Below are positions 44,035 to 52,453 of a stretch of 64,000 nucleotides of DNA, piece by piece (positions within the stretch are counted from its first letter, which is position 1; every line of letters begins with the position of its first letter). The notes beneath the pieces are model-generated. The model was not told the origin of the DNA, ran no database searches, and saw only the letters and a program-made list of their open reading frames with translations. The translations under genes and the position numbers were made by a program. Source of the stretch: an uncultured Candidatus Melainabacteria bacterium (GTDB taxonomy: Bacteria > Cyanobacteriota > Vampirovibrionia > Gastranaerophilales > Gastranaerophilaceae); NCBI GenBank assembly GCA_934754425.1, contig CAKVIN010000002.1, forward strand, positions 62,001 to 126,000, given 5' to 3'.

Positions 44035-45021
44035 ATGGATAAAGAATTGCAAAAAGGCGAAATAATTATTTATACGAGTGAAGATGGTTCTATTTCACTT
44101 GATACAAAGCTTGAGAATGATACGATTTGGCTAACGCAAAAGCAAATGGCAGAATTGTTTGATAAAAATATTCGTACGGTCAACGAACATATTAATAATA
44201 TTTTTAAAGAAGGTGAATTGGATAAAATTTCAGTTATCCGGAATTTCCGGATAACTGCAAGTGATGGTAAACAGTACGATACAAATTTTTATAATTTAGA
44301 TGTAATTATTTCTGTTGGTTATCGGGTAAAATCATTAAGAGGTACTCAATTCCGTATTTGGGCAACAAATACTTTGAAAGAATATCTTACAAAAGGTTAT
44401 GTTATTAACGAAAAAATGTTAAAATCACAACAAAATAAGATTCAAACGCTTCAATCAACTGTTAACTTATTAAAAAGAAGTCTTCAAAACCAAATTTCTA
44501 CTGTTAACGAAGCTCAAGATATTGCAAATATTATGGATAATTTTGCTCAAGGTTTAGATTTATTGGATGATTTTGACCATAAAACTCTTGATACAAAAGG
44601 TGTTACAAAAAAAGAAGCTGTTGTTATTTCAAAAGAAGAATATTTATCTGTAATAAATAAAATGAAATCAGAGTTTGCATCTGATGTATTTGCAAATCCA
44701 AAAGACGATAGTTTTGATAGTTCAATAAATCAAATTTATCAGACATTTGGAGGACAAGATTGTTATCCGACTTTAGAAGAAAAAGCTGCAATGTTGTTAT
44801 ATTTAATTACGAAAAATCATTCGTTTTCTGATGGAAATAAAAGAATTGCAGCTAGTTGTTTTTTATATTTTTTAAATAAAAATAATTTACTTTATAAAAA
44901 TAATTTACCAATTATTGATAACGGTACTCTTTTTGCACTTACACTTCTTATTGCAGAAAGTAAACCGGAAGAAATGGATATAATGAAACAAATTGTTGTA
45001 AGCGTTCTAAACAATAGTTAG
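44035..45021 (+). CDS. RhuM-family protein with C-terminal Fic/Doc domain
   Basis: 328 residues. N-terminal RhuM-like domain (about 1-130): IWLTQKQMAELFDKNIRTVNEHINNIF and SVGYRVKSLRGTQFRIWA. A coiled linker (130-185) leads to a Fic/Doc domain whose active motif HSFSDGNKR (262-270) keeps the catalytic His and the Asp-Gly-Asn-Lys-Arg loop of Doc-type enzymes. Such proteins transfer AMP or phosphate to targets; the RhuM part may direct DNA or partner binding. It converges on, and overlaps by four bases, the Cys-His-Asp protein on the other strand. No antitoxin gene is evident. Confidence 0.85.
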   Translation: MDKELQKGEIIIYTSEDGSISLDTKLENDTIWLTQKQMAELFDKNIRTVNEHINNIFKEGELDKISVIRNFRITASDGKQYDTNFYNLDVIISVGYRVKSLRGTQFRIWATNTLKEYLTKGYVINEKMLKSQQNKIQTLQSTVNLLKRSLQNQISTVNEAQDIANIMDNFAQGLDLLDDFDHKTLDTKGVTKKEAVVISKEEYLSVINKMKSEFASDVFANPKDDSFDSSINQIYQTFGGQDCYPTLEEKAAMLLYLITKNHSFSDGNKRIAASCFLYFLNKNNLLYKNNLPIIDNGTLFALTLLIAESKPEEMDIMKQIVVSVLNNS

Positions 45022-45641
45022 TGCATTATTAATTCCGGATACATTTTTCTATAATTCTTAACTTTTGCTTGCGAAAGTTTGCAAGAAAAATCCGGTTTAA
45101 TATAAGGTTTTGAATTCCCTCTAATTTCTAAAAGTTTTGCAAATGTTGTTTTAATTATTTTAAAATAATTTCCGGCAAACTCTGTAATTCCAAGCCAAGG
45201 ATCAATTATTAATGCTTCTTTATTTTTGAACTTATATTTTTTATTCGGTTCAATATTTTCATTAGTAATAAATGCAACATCGTGTTTTGCAAAACCTTTC
45301 CCTGCAAAAATCGAACCGGAATAAATGTTTTTTATGCCGTTAATTTTACCAATAAGTTCTGCTAATTTTGATTCTTCCGCACAATTTCCCAAACCATTTT
45401 TTAAAGCTTCAATAACGTGCGCATAAAGGTTTTTTTCATCCTCTTCCATCTTTAATCTTTCACCGGCGAATTTCAAAGCATATTCCATTGACATTTGTCC
45501 CCAAAATAATTCTTTAACTTTGTCTTGACTAATTATTGTTGAAACTCTACTTTCTGATATATGTGGATAAACAGAATGTGCTTTTCTTGTTATTAAATCT
45601 GCTTTTCTTATTTCTTTTTGTCTACTTGTAAACGTAATCAT
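45018..45641 (-). CDS. Putative papain/transglutaminase-like Cys protein
   Basis: 207 residues from the ATG at 45641 (a TTG at 45659 is also possible). A possible catalytic triad can be read: C87 in GNCAEES, H120 in KHDVAFI, D147 in IIDPWLG, in the order and spacing of transglutaminase-like and YopT-like cysteine peptidases. No signal peptide; a basic N-terminus. No database homologue was checked. It might be a cytosolic effector-like enzyme. It overlaps the end of the RhuM-Fic gene by four bases. Confidence 0.55.
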   Translation of the reverse strand: MITFTSRQKEIRKADLITRKAHSVYPHISESRVSTIISQDKVKELFWGQMSMEYALKFAGERLKMEEDEKNLYAHVIEALKNGLGNCAEESKLAELIGKINGIKNIYSGSIFAGKGFAKHDVAFITNENIEPNKKYKFKNKEALIIDPWLGITEFAGNYFKIIKTTFAKLLEIRGNSKPYIKPDFSCKLSQAKVKNYRKMYPELIMH

Positions 45642-45789
45642 AATAGGTCTAAAAATCAAAAAATTATATTTTGTTATTTGTGTAATAAAACTTTACATTT
45701 AATTTTATTTATTTGTAAAAAATATATATGCATGATATTATTCTTGTATAATTTATCCGACAATCACATATTACTTAAAGGAGAACCCT

Positions 45790-48069
45790 ATGTTAGATTT
45801 TTTGTTTAAGAAAGACACTGTAAATGTGTGTGAAAATTTAAACAATTTTTATTCAAAATTAAGAGAAATGAATTCTTTCGAATCAATTTCAGAAGAAAGA
45901 AAAGAGTATTTAAAATCAACAATGACAAGATACGGGTATCTACCTTATCCGCAAATTAAAGCTTTAGAAGAATTATCTGATGCAGAAGTTTTATTTGCGC
46001 TAGAATCAAAATGGGAAGCAAATGGCGTATTTTCAAACGGTAGTTTTAATTTTTCTAAAACAAGTGTCCTTGCAAGAAATAATGTAAAGAATTCAAGTTG
46101 GTTGCAAAAAGAAGGACACGATATAAAATTAATTAATCTTGCGGGTTTAGGTAATGGTAACAATTCTGATGATTGCGGAAAATTCATGGATTGGTTAAGA
46201 GAATTGTTAATTTTGCCATCCGGTAATTTAAGCAACAATATCTTGGGAACAACAATGTATCTTATTCCGTTCCATCCTCGTGAATTCGGTTGTGCATATC
46301 TTCCAACTGCAAGTTGCGTAAGTCCTAATTTAGAAGATAAAAATATTTTAGAAAAAACCGGTGCAAATGCTGATGAGCAAGTGAAATTATTTATTCAAAT
46401 GACACAATTAGCAGGACATCCTGTAATTTATGACATCCTTCCGCAAACAGGAAGATTTTCAAAAGTTGTTTTAACTAATGTTGATTGTGCAAGATGGTTT
46501 GATATAAATGCTTTAATTGAAGAATTGATTAAACATGTTGATGAAATAGCGTCAAAATTGAGCAATAAATTTTCAAAAGATGATTTAGCAATTGTTAGTG
46601 GAATTTATAAAAAGTCTATAAAAGGCGAAAGCTATGGTGATTTAACAGAACATTATCAAAATATTTTTAATGAAATAGACGAAGCACTTAAAGAAACAAA
46701 AATATTTTTATCTAATTCTATGCTAGAAAAAAGTATTCAAGATAAATTACACAAAAAAGCAAAAAGTATAATTAATCGCTTGATAGGTAATAGTCACAAC
46801 AAAAAACTTTCTGAAAATGATATTAAAAACCAAGGTGAAATTATCCAAGGTTTAATCCAAGAAGGTATGTGGCCGGCTCCCGGAGGTGCGTGGTGTTCAG
46901 CCGGAGTTCCGGTGTTTGACAGAATGAGCGAAGGTGCTTCTTATCCGACATTTAAACACTACAAGTTTGATGGAGAAGATGTAACTCATTTTGCAAACCT
47001 TGATTGTCAAACTCCATACTATTTTGTATGTCTTGAAAATGGTAAGTATAATAATGATGTAATTAAGTTCTTTATTGATTATATGAAAAATCTTCAAGAA
47101 GAATTCAACTTTGATGGTTTTAGAGTTGATCACATTGATCACATTGTAGATGAAGTTTCTGAAAAAGACAGTGTTCCAATTAGTTACAGAGCGCCAAGAA
47201 AAGTTTTAGGAATGTTAAACACTGCAATGAAGGATAAAATCCCTTACTTCGCAACTCTTGCAGAATATATGTTAGGAGAAAAATCATTAAAAGAATATCA
47301 CGAAGATATGAATTTTGATGTTCTTTGGGGGAATGATATTCCTGCTCAAAGCTACAAGACACCGGAAGTTATAGCGGAAGAAAATTTAGAGCTTGCAAAC
47401 TACAATTCAACTTCTAAAAAATCTACACCGTTATCAATTCTAAAGACATACAACAATCAAGATGGCGAATTTGAAGCTTTTGACAGATATCCGGCTCAAC
47501 TAGGTCAACAAGGGGCTTTATTCAAATGGTTTAAGTTTAAATTCCTTCCGGGTGGACGTAATGCACAACGACCTGTAATGTACATTGATGGTGATGAATC
47601 ATTTACAGCAACAGGCATGGAATACATTATCGGTAACGAAGTTTCTATGAAGCGTACAAAGGATTATGACTTTTTCTCAAAATTCGATGCACTTGATAGA
47701 TTTGTAAAAAACTCTCCTGTTATAACCGATGGAGAAGCTCATATAATAAGACAAGATGAAGATGGTTTTGTTGTATGGCAAATACAAAAAGAAGGGTTAA
47801 AAAATTCAATCCTTGTTGTAGCGAACTACAACAACCCACACGAAAAATTCCGTCAAGAAGACGAAAATGGAAATAGTTGGACTGAAGAAAAAGAAGGAAG
47901 AGAAGTATTTGATAAAACAATTGAACTTTCTTGTGACTACTCAATTGTTTCAGAATTCAGATTTGATGGCACTGACTACCTTGAAGAAAAATTTGTTGCA
48001 GCAACAAACTCTCTTTCTTTCGGAAAACTAATGCCGGCTGAATTCAAATTCTTCACCGTCATCAAATAG
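45790..48069 (+). CDS. Atypical GH13-family carbohydrate-active enzyme
   Basis: 759 residues, cytosolic (no signal peptide). The GH13 catalytic residues are placed as FDGFRVDHID (D447, nucleophile), LAEYM (E492, acid/base) and YNNQDGE (D558, transition-state Asp). The conserved His residues are missing: region I reads DILPQTGRF instead of D-x-x-x-NH, and region IV has QD rather than HD. A ~200-residue insert (about 230-390) splits the barrel, with a long helical section. It may act on unusual alpha-glucans or be partly inactive. AAAGGAG ribosome binding site. Confidence 0.68.
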   Translation: MLDFLFKKDTVNVCENLNNFYSKLREMNSFESISEERKEYLKSTMTRYGYLPYPQIKALEELSDAEVLFALESKWEANGVFSNGSFNFSKTSVLARNNVKNSSWLQKEGHDIKLINLAGLGNGNNSDDCGKFMDWLRELLILPSGNLSNNILGTTMYLIPFHPREFGCAYLPTASCVSPNLEDKNILEKTGANADEQVKLFIQMTQLAGHPVIYDILPQTGRFSKVVLTNVDCARWFDINALIEELIKHVDEIASKLSNKFSKDDLAIVSGIYKKSIKGESYGDLTEHYQNIFNEIDEALKETKIFLSNSMLEKSIQDKLHKKAKSIINRLIGNSHNKKLSENDIKNQGEIIQGLIQEGMWPAPGGAWCSAGVPVFDRMSEGASYPTFKHYKFDGEDVTHFANLDCQTPYYFVCLENGKYNNDVIKFFIDYMKNLQEEFNFDGFRVDHIDHIVDEVSEKDSVPISYRAPRKVLGMLNTAMKDKIPYFATLAEYMLGEKSLKEYHEDMNFDVLWGNDIPAQSYKTPEVIAEENLELANYNSTSKKSTPLSILKTYNNQDGEFEAFDRYPAQLGQQGALFKWFKFKFLPGGRNAQRPVMYIDGDESFTATGMEYIIGNEVSMKRTKDYDFFSKFDALDRFVKNSPVITDGEAHIIRQDEDGFVVWQIQKEGLKNSILVVANYNNPHEKFRQEDENGNSWTEEKEGREVFDKTIELSCDYSIVSEFRFDGTDYLEEKFVAATNSLSFGKLMPAEFKFFTVIK

Positions 48070-48074
48070 TGCTA

Positions 48075-48310
48075 CGCACGTAGACATTGGGTCGGCTGCT
48101 AGGTGAAAACTACAAAATGGTATTCAGACTACCGACTCCGCCTCAAAGTGGGACTACAAAATCAAAGTGAAAATTGAATAACGCACGTAGACACTACTGT
48201 CGGCTGCTTGGTGGAAGCTACAAAATGGTATAAAATACTGGCTCCGCCTCGAAGTGGGACTACAGGTGGGATGTATATTTACCCCCGCACGTAGACATTG
48301 GGTCGGCTTT
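48075..48310. repeat. Three degenerate direct repeats of about 105 bases
   Basis: Starts at 48075, 48182 and 48286 (spacings 107 and 104). Each begins CGCACGTAGACA, then TCGGCTgct; copies 1 and 2 continue with CTACAAAATGGTA and CTCCGCCT...AAGTGGGACTACA. Copy 3 is truncated. Noticeably higher GC than neighbours. No frame or known element fits. Confidence 0.75.
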
Positions 48311-48538
48311 AATAAGTTGAAAGTTGAAAATTGAAAGTGGAAAATTGTTTTAAAACAGTCTGTAGTTGAACCTACAAGTAGGGCGCATTCCCTTTCCTCG
48401 GGGGTGGGAAGGGTTAATCTTTGAAAAAGCGAAGCTAATCAATAACGCCAACCACCATAAACAAGATATCGGGCGAAAGCCCACACGGAGTATAATTTAC
48501 GATTAAGTAAACTACGATTAAGTAATATAGGGATACAA

Positions 48539-48566
48539 CCGGATAGAAATATCCGGCTTTTCTTTT
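48539..48566 (+). terminator. Intrinsic terminator upstream of mtnP
   Basis: CCGGATA (48539-48545) / TATCCGG (48550-48556), loop GAAA, then CTTTTCTTTT. No protein gene ends just before it, so it may end a non-coding RNA or read-through from the GH13 gene. Confidence 0.82.
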
Positions 48567-48611
48567 GCATTCTTGAGATTTGTATCGCACTTATCGACTT
48601 AAATATTTTTA

Positions 48612-48620
48612 TGTTAAAAT
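48612..48620 (+). promoter_or_regulatory. Extended -10 of mtnP
   Basis: TGT-TAAAAT (48612-48620), followed by a ~30-base leader with AAAGGA before the ATG at 48657. Confidence 0.45.
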
Positions 48621-48656
48621 GAGAATACAAGGTAGAAAATGAAAGGAATTAATTAA

Positions 48657-49454
48657 ATGGAAAAATTAGCAGATATTGGTGTTTTTGGTGGTTCAGGTTT
48701 TTACAAGTTTTTAGATGATATCAAAGAAGTTAAGGTTGAAACTCCTTATGGAATGCCATCTGATAGTTTATTTATCGGAAAAATCGGTGCTCATAAAGTT
48801 GCGTTTATGCCACGTCACGGCAGAAGCCATACTATTTTACCTCATTTAATTAATTATAGAGCCAATGTTTGGGCAATGAAAGAAGTTGGTTGTACTCGTG
48901 TAATTTCGCCTTGTGCTGCCGGTAGCTTACAAAAACACGTAGCCCCTGGGCATTTTGTTATTTGTGACCAATTTGTAGATTGGACGAACGGAAGAAAAAC
49001 AACTTTCTTTGAAGGCCCTATTGTAACACATCCATCTGCCGCAGAAACTTATTGTCCGGAATTAAGAAAAATTGCTATTGATACAGCGCAAGAATTAGGT
49101 ATTACTGTTCACGAAACAGGTACAGTAGTTGTTATCAATGGTCCAAGATTTTCTACAAAAGCAGAATCAAAATTCTTTACCGCTCAAGGTTGGGAAGTTA
49201 TTAATATGACAGCGTTTCCAGAAGCATATCTTGTTAAAGAAATGGATATGTGTCCATTAAATATTTCTTTGATTACAGACTATGATGCAGGACTTGTTGG
49301 TGATGTTCCTCCTGTTTCTCATCACGAAGTTATTGAAGTGTTTAATAATAACTTAGATAATTTGAAAAAATTATTATTTAGTATGATTGAAAAGATACCT
49401 GCTGAAAACAATAATTGTGCTTGTGCTCAAACACGCAAAAATTCACAATTATAA
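48657..49454 (+). CDS. mtnP: S-methyl-5'-thioadenosine phosphorylase
   Basis: 265 residues, family-2 purine nucleoside phosphorylase. Motifs GGSGFYKF (phosphate-binding Gly/Ser), RHGRSHTILPHLINYRAN, PCAAGSL, the NGPRFSTKAESK block, INMTAFPEAYLVKE and TDYDAG. It splits methylthioadenosine into adenine and methylthioribose-1-P in methionine salvage. Other salvage genes (mtnA and others) are not in the window. The C-terminus ends with a Cys-x-Cys tail (NNCACAQTRK). Confidence 0.93.
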   Translation: MEKLADIGVFGGSGFYKFLDDIKEVKVETPYGMPSDSLFIGKIGAHKVAFMPRHGRSHTILPHLINYRANVWAMKEVGCTRVISPCAAGSLQKHVAPGHFVICDQFVDWTNGRKTTFFEGPIVTHPSAAETYCPELRKIAIDTAQELGITVHETGTVVVINGPRFSTKAESKFFTAQGWEVINMTAFPEAYLVKEMDMCPLNISLITDYDAGLVGDVPPVSHHEVIEVFNNNLDNLKKLLFSMIEKIPAENNNCACAQTRKNSQL

Positions 49455-49471
49455 TAAGTGAGGAATGTTAA

Positions 49472-49738
49472 ATGTTATCAAGAGCTATTAATCAGTTATT
49501 TTATCTGTATTACATATTGCTTATTGTAAGAATTTTTATGACTTGGCTACCAAATATAGATTGGGATAGCCAACCACAAAAATGGGTGCGTTCTATTACA
49601 GATCCATTCCTAAATATTTTTAGAGGTGTAATACCTCCAATAGGCGGAGTGTTGGATATTTCTCCCGTTATTGCAATTATTTTGCTTCAAGTTTTACAAG
49701 GATTTGTATGCGGAACTTTGCAAAGGTTTGGTTTATGA
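49472..49738 (+). CDS. yggT: YggT-family membrane protein
   Basis: 88 residues with two membrane segments (about 8-25 and 63-80). The family hallmark (YYILLIVRIFMTWLP, then DPFLNIFRGVIPP) is clear. YggT proteins are common in cyanobacteria and chloroplasts, where they affect membrane protein and chlorophyll organisation. The stop overlaps the start of the next gene (ATGA), so the two are coupled. Confidence 0.88.
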   Translation: MLSRAINQLFYLYYILLIVRIFMTWLPNIDWDSQPQKWVRSITDPFLNIFRGVIPPIGGVLDISPVIAIILLQVLQGFVCGTLQRFGL

Positions 49739-51333
49739 TTGATATTGATAAAATTAAACAAGCAATTCTTTTAACTCAACAAGGGAAAATACAAGAAGCT
49801 AAAAATATTTATGAAAATATGCTAAAAACAAATCCGAATGACCCTAATTTATTGTCGGTCTTCGGATTGTTTTATGTAAATATTGGTGAGTACCCTAAGG
49901 CCTGCGAAATTTTGACAAAAGCAGCAGAAAAGAACCCGAGTTTTGGTACTCTTTCTGCATTGGGTGTTGCAGAGCTCGAGTGTGGATATTTTGAAGACGC
50001 TGTTAAGTATTTAGAGAAATCTATTGAATTTGGACAAAATCCTGATATTTATAACAAGCTGATTTTATCTTTGTTTGAAATCCAGTCTTACAAAAAAGCA
50101 GTCGAATATGCAAATAAAATGTATGAAATTTATCCTGATGATGTTCGAGCTATAGCTAATAAAATAAAAGCATTAACTCACGGTGGGAAGCTACTGGAAG
50201 CTGAAAAGCTTTGCGTAGAGTCGCTCAAAAAAAATCCTGATTCTGCTTCTTTATGGTTTCATTTAGGGTATTTGAAAGAATTAATTTATTGCGATGATAG
50301 ACAAGCGAAAGAATGTTATAAAGCTGCAGCAGATTTAGGTGTAGATGAAGCTGATTACAATATAGCGGTGAGTGCACAAAAATTGGGCGAATATGAAGAA
50401 GCAGAAAGCTATTACAAAAAAATGCTTCAGAATTTTCCTGATGATATTAATACACAAACTTCTCTCGGTATGTGTTATTTAACTCAAAAGAAATTCCAAG
50501 AAGGATATGAACTGTATTTTAAACGTGATAAATCACATTTTAAAGATTTAGCCAAAAACTTGTGGCAACCCAATTCTATTTTAGATAATGAAATAAATAT
50601 AATTTGTGATCAGGGTTTTGGTGATCATATTATGTTTTCTCGCTATTTGCCGTTTTTAGATGAAAGAAAAATTAATGTCGGCACAAGAGATGGTCTAAAA
50701 TTACTTTTTCAAGCGAATTTTCCTAATATTAATTTCGTTAAATATGAAGATTTAAACCCGAATGTTCAAACAATATTTATAGCAGATTTACCATATGTAT
50801 TAGGGAAAGATTTTTCAGAAATTCCATTTTCACAAGGTTATTTAAAATCAGAAACTGCAAATATTGAATCAGATAAATTAAAAGTTGGTTTTTGTTGGGA
50901 AGCCGGAAGTGCTGCTATTAGAACAATGATTAATCGAACTATAAATATCAGATTTTTTGAAAAAATGCTTGATATGGATGAAATCCAAATTTATTCATTC
51001 CAAAAAGATGATACTTTGAATGGTAATGAAAGATATCCGCAAATGATAAATTTGGCAAAAGATTTTAAAGATTTCTCTGACACAGCTGCGGCTTTAAAAG
51101 CAATGGATGTGGTAGTGACAGTCGATACATCAGTCGCTCATTTAGCCGGAGCATTAGGAGTTAAAACATTTTTGCTGCTTCCATATGCATCAGATTGGAG
51201 ATGGTTTAGAGATACTAAAACTACACCTTGGTATGATAGTGTAGAAATTTTTAAACAAAAAGATTGCATAAGTTGGGAAACTGAAATTAATGAAATCGTT
51301 GAAAAGTTGAAATTAAAAGCAGAGAAAACTTAA
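49735..51333 (+). CDS. TPR protein with GT9-like glycosyltransferase domain (paralogue)
   Basis: 532 residues from the ATG at 49735, which overlaps the yggT stop (ATGA) and has AAGG 8 bases upstream; a start at 49708 is less likely. TPRs about 10-255 (GQNPDIYNKLILSLFEIQSY and others), then a GT-like domain with ICDQGFGDHIMFSRYLPF, TVDTSVAHLAGALGVKTF and DWRWF. Same architecture and order as 1747-3459, with many conserved residues, so the two are paralogues. Likely cytosolic O-linked sugar transfer (inference). Confidence 0.8.
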   Translation: MIDIDKIKQAILLTQQGKIQEAKNIYENMLKTNPNDPNLLSVFGLFYVNIGEYPKACEILTKAAEKNPSFGTLSALGVAELECGYFEDAVKYLEKSIEFGQNPDIYNKLILSLFEIQSYKKAVEYANKMYEIYPDDVRAIANKIKALTHGGKLLEAEKLCVESLKKNPDSASLWFHLGYLKELIYCDDRQAKECYKAAADLGVDEADYNIAVSAQKLGEYEEAESYYKKMLQNFPDDINTQTSLGMCYLTQKKFQEGYELYFKRDKSHFKDLAKNLWQPNSILDNEINIICDQGFGDHIMFSRYLPFLDERKINVGTRDGLKLLFQANFPNINFVKYEDLNPNVQTIFIADLPYVLGKDFSEIPFSQGYLKSETANIESDKLKVGFCWEAGSAAIRTMINRTINIRFFEKMLDMDEIQIYSFQKDDTLNGNERYPQMINLAKDFKDFSDTAAALKAMDVVVTVDTSVAHLAGALGVKTFLLLPYASDWRWFRDTKTTPWYDSVEIFKQKDCISWETEINEIVEKLKLKAEKT

Positions 51334-51364
51334 CTATTTCAAGTTTTCATGCTAAAATTACCCT
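51330..51364 (+). promoter_or_regulatory. Leaderless promoter of dprA
   Basis: TTAACT (51330-51335), 17 bases, extended -10 TGC-TAAAAT (hexamer 51353-51358), six bases, ATG at 51365. It overlaps the stop of the previous gene. Confidence 0.6.
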
Positions 51365-52453
51365 ATGAATAAAAAATATTGGGTTGCTTTTTCTGCTATT
51401 GATCAATTAGATTCAACTTTTATCCAACGACTTTACAATTACTTTGGAGATGTTGAAACAGCTTTTAATGCAACAAAAAGAGATTTAGAACAAATTGAAG
51501 GGTTATCTATTAAGAAAGCTGAAAATTTTCTTGAGAAAAGAAAAGGTATCAATCCTGATAAAGCTTTTGAAGAAGTTGAAAAACGTAATATTAAAATTCT
51601 TACGTTTGATGATAAAAATTATCCATATATGCTATCTCAAATTTCAAATCCACCAATGACACTTTATTATAAAGGTGATTTGTTTGGATGTAATTTAGAA
51701 CGCACAGTAGCTTTTGTAGGTTCAAGAAGGGCTAGCTTTAACGGTCGAGAAGGTGTTAAAAAGATTATTAAAGATTTGGCAAACACAGATGTTTGTATTG
51801 TTTCAGGTTTAGCTTCCGGAATTGATGCTGTATCGCATGAGAGTGCAATATCATCTAATCTTAAAACTATCGGTGTGATTGCAAGCGGATTCGATTATAC
51901 TTATCCGAGCACAAACAGGCATTTGTATGAGCAAATTGAGAAATCATGCGGTGCTGTGGTTACAGAATATTTTCCAACTTTCGAACCGCTAAAATTCCGT
52001 TTTCCTCAAAGAAACAGAATCGTTACTGGTTTGTCATTTGGTACGGTAGTAGGTGAAGCAGCATTAAAAAGCGGAGCATTAATTTCAGCTAATCTTACAC
52101 TTGAACAAGGGCGTGAGTTGATGTGTATTCCGGGGGCGATTAATAATGTAAACACAGAAGGTGTTTATAAATTAATTAAAGATGGTGCAACAATTGTTAC
52201 TCAAGGCGACGATATTTTGAATGAATTAAATTGGGAAAGAAAAACAATTAAATCTATTGAAATTAAAGAAAATTCTTGTAAAACACCCGCACAAAAATTA
52301 ATTTTTGATATAATAGGAATTGAGCCAAAGAGTTTTGATGAGATTCAAGGGCTTACGGAAATGGATACAGAGAGTCTTCTAATGGAATTGACTATGATGG
52401 AATTAGAAGGTTTAATCGAAAAAACGGAAGGTGACAGGTATAAGAGAGTATGA
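51365..52453 (+). CDS. dprA: DNA processing protein DprA (Smf)
   Basis: 362 residues. Helix-hairpin-helix-like N-terminus, a Rossmann-like core with VAFVGSRRASFNGRE, VSGLASGIDAVSHESAI and GSGAL-type motifs (VGEAALKSGALISANLTLEQG), and a C-terminal winged helix (DEIQGLTEMDTESLLMELTMMELEGLIEK). DprA loads RecA on incoming single-stranded DNA during natural transformation. Together with the prepilin cluster it makes competence possible, though comEC and comEA are not in the window. It overlaps topA by four bases. Confidence 0.93.
   Translation: MNKKYWVAFSAIDQLDSTFIQRLYNYFGDVETAFNATKRDLEQIEGLSIKKAENFLEKRKGINPDKAFEEVEKRNIKILTFDDKNYPYMLSQISNPPMTLYYKGDLFGCNLERTVAFVGSRRASFNGREGVKKIIKDLANTDVCIVSGLASGIDAVSHESAISSNLKTIGVIASGFDYTYPSTNRHLYEQIEKSCGAVVTEYFPTFEPLKFRFPQRNRIVTGLSFGTVVGEAALKSGALISANLTLEQGRELMCIPGAINNVNTEGVYKLIKDGATIVTQGDDILNELNWERKTIKSIEIKENSCKTPAQKLIFDIIGIEPKSFDEIQGLTEMDTESLLMELTMMELEGLIEKTEGDRYKRV

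Larger units (their letters stand above)
48070..48656. other. Non-coding region (587 bases) before mtnP
   Basis: Holds three diverged direct repeats (48075-48310), a short AGTTGAAA-type repeat (about 48313-48345), an unassigned GC-richer stretch with a GGGC-GAAA-GCCC tetraloop hairpin (48469-48480), a terminator (48539-48566) and the mtnP promoter (-10 48615-48620). No convincing coding frame. Confidence 0.7.

Noticed and set aside
48075..48310. CRISPR-like array
   Set aside because: Only three units of ~105 bases, imperfect, without short uniform repeats and unique spacers; no cas genes.
48439..48630. Minus-strand 63-residue frame
   Set aside because: Overlaps the terminator and hairpin region; Trp/Arg/Tyr-rich translation without a ribosome binding site.
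48300..48656. SAM or SAH riboswitch before mtnP
   Set aside because: None of the conserved S-box, SAM-II or SAH cores could be found, and the terminator lies before the mtnP promoter.
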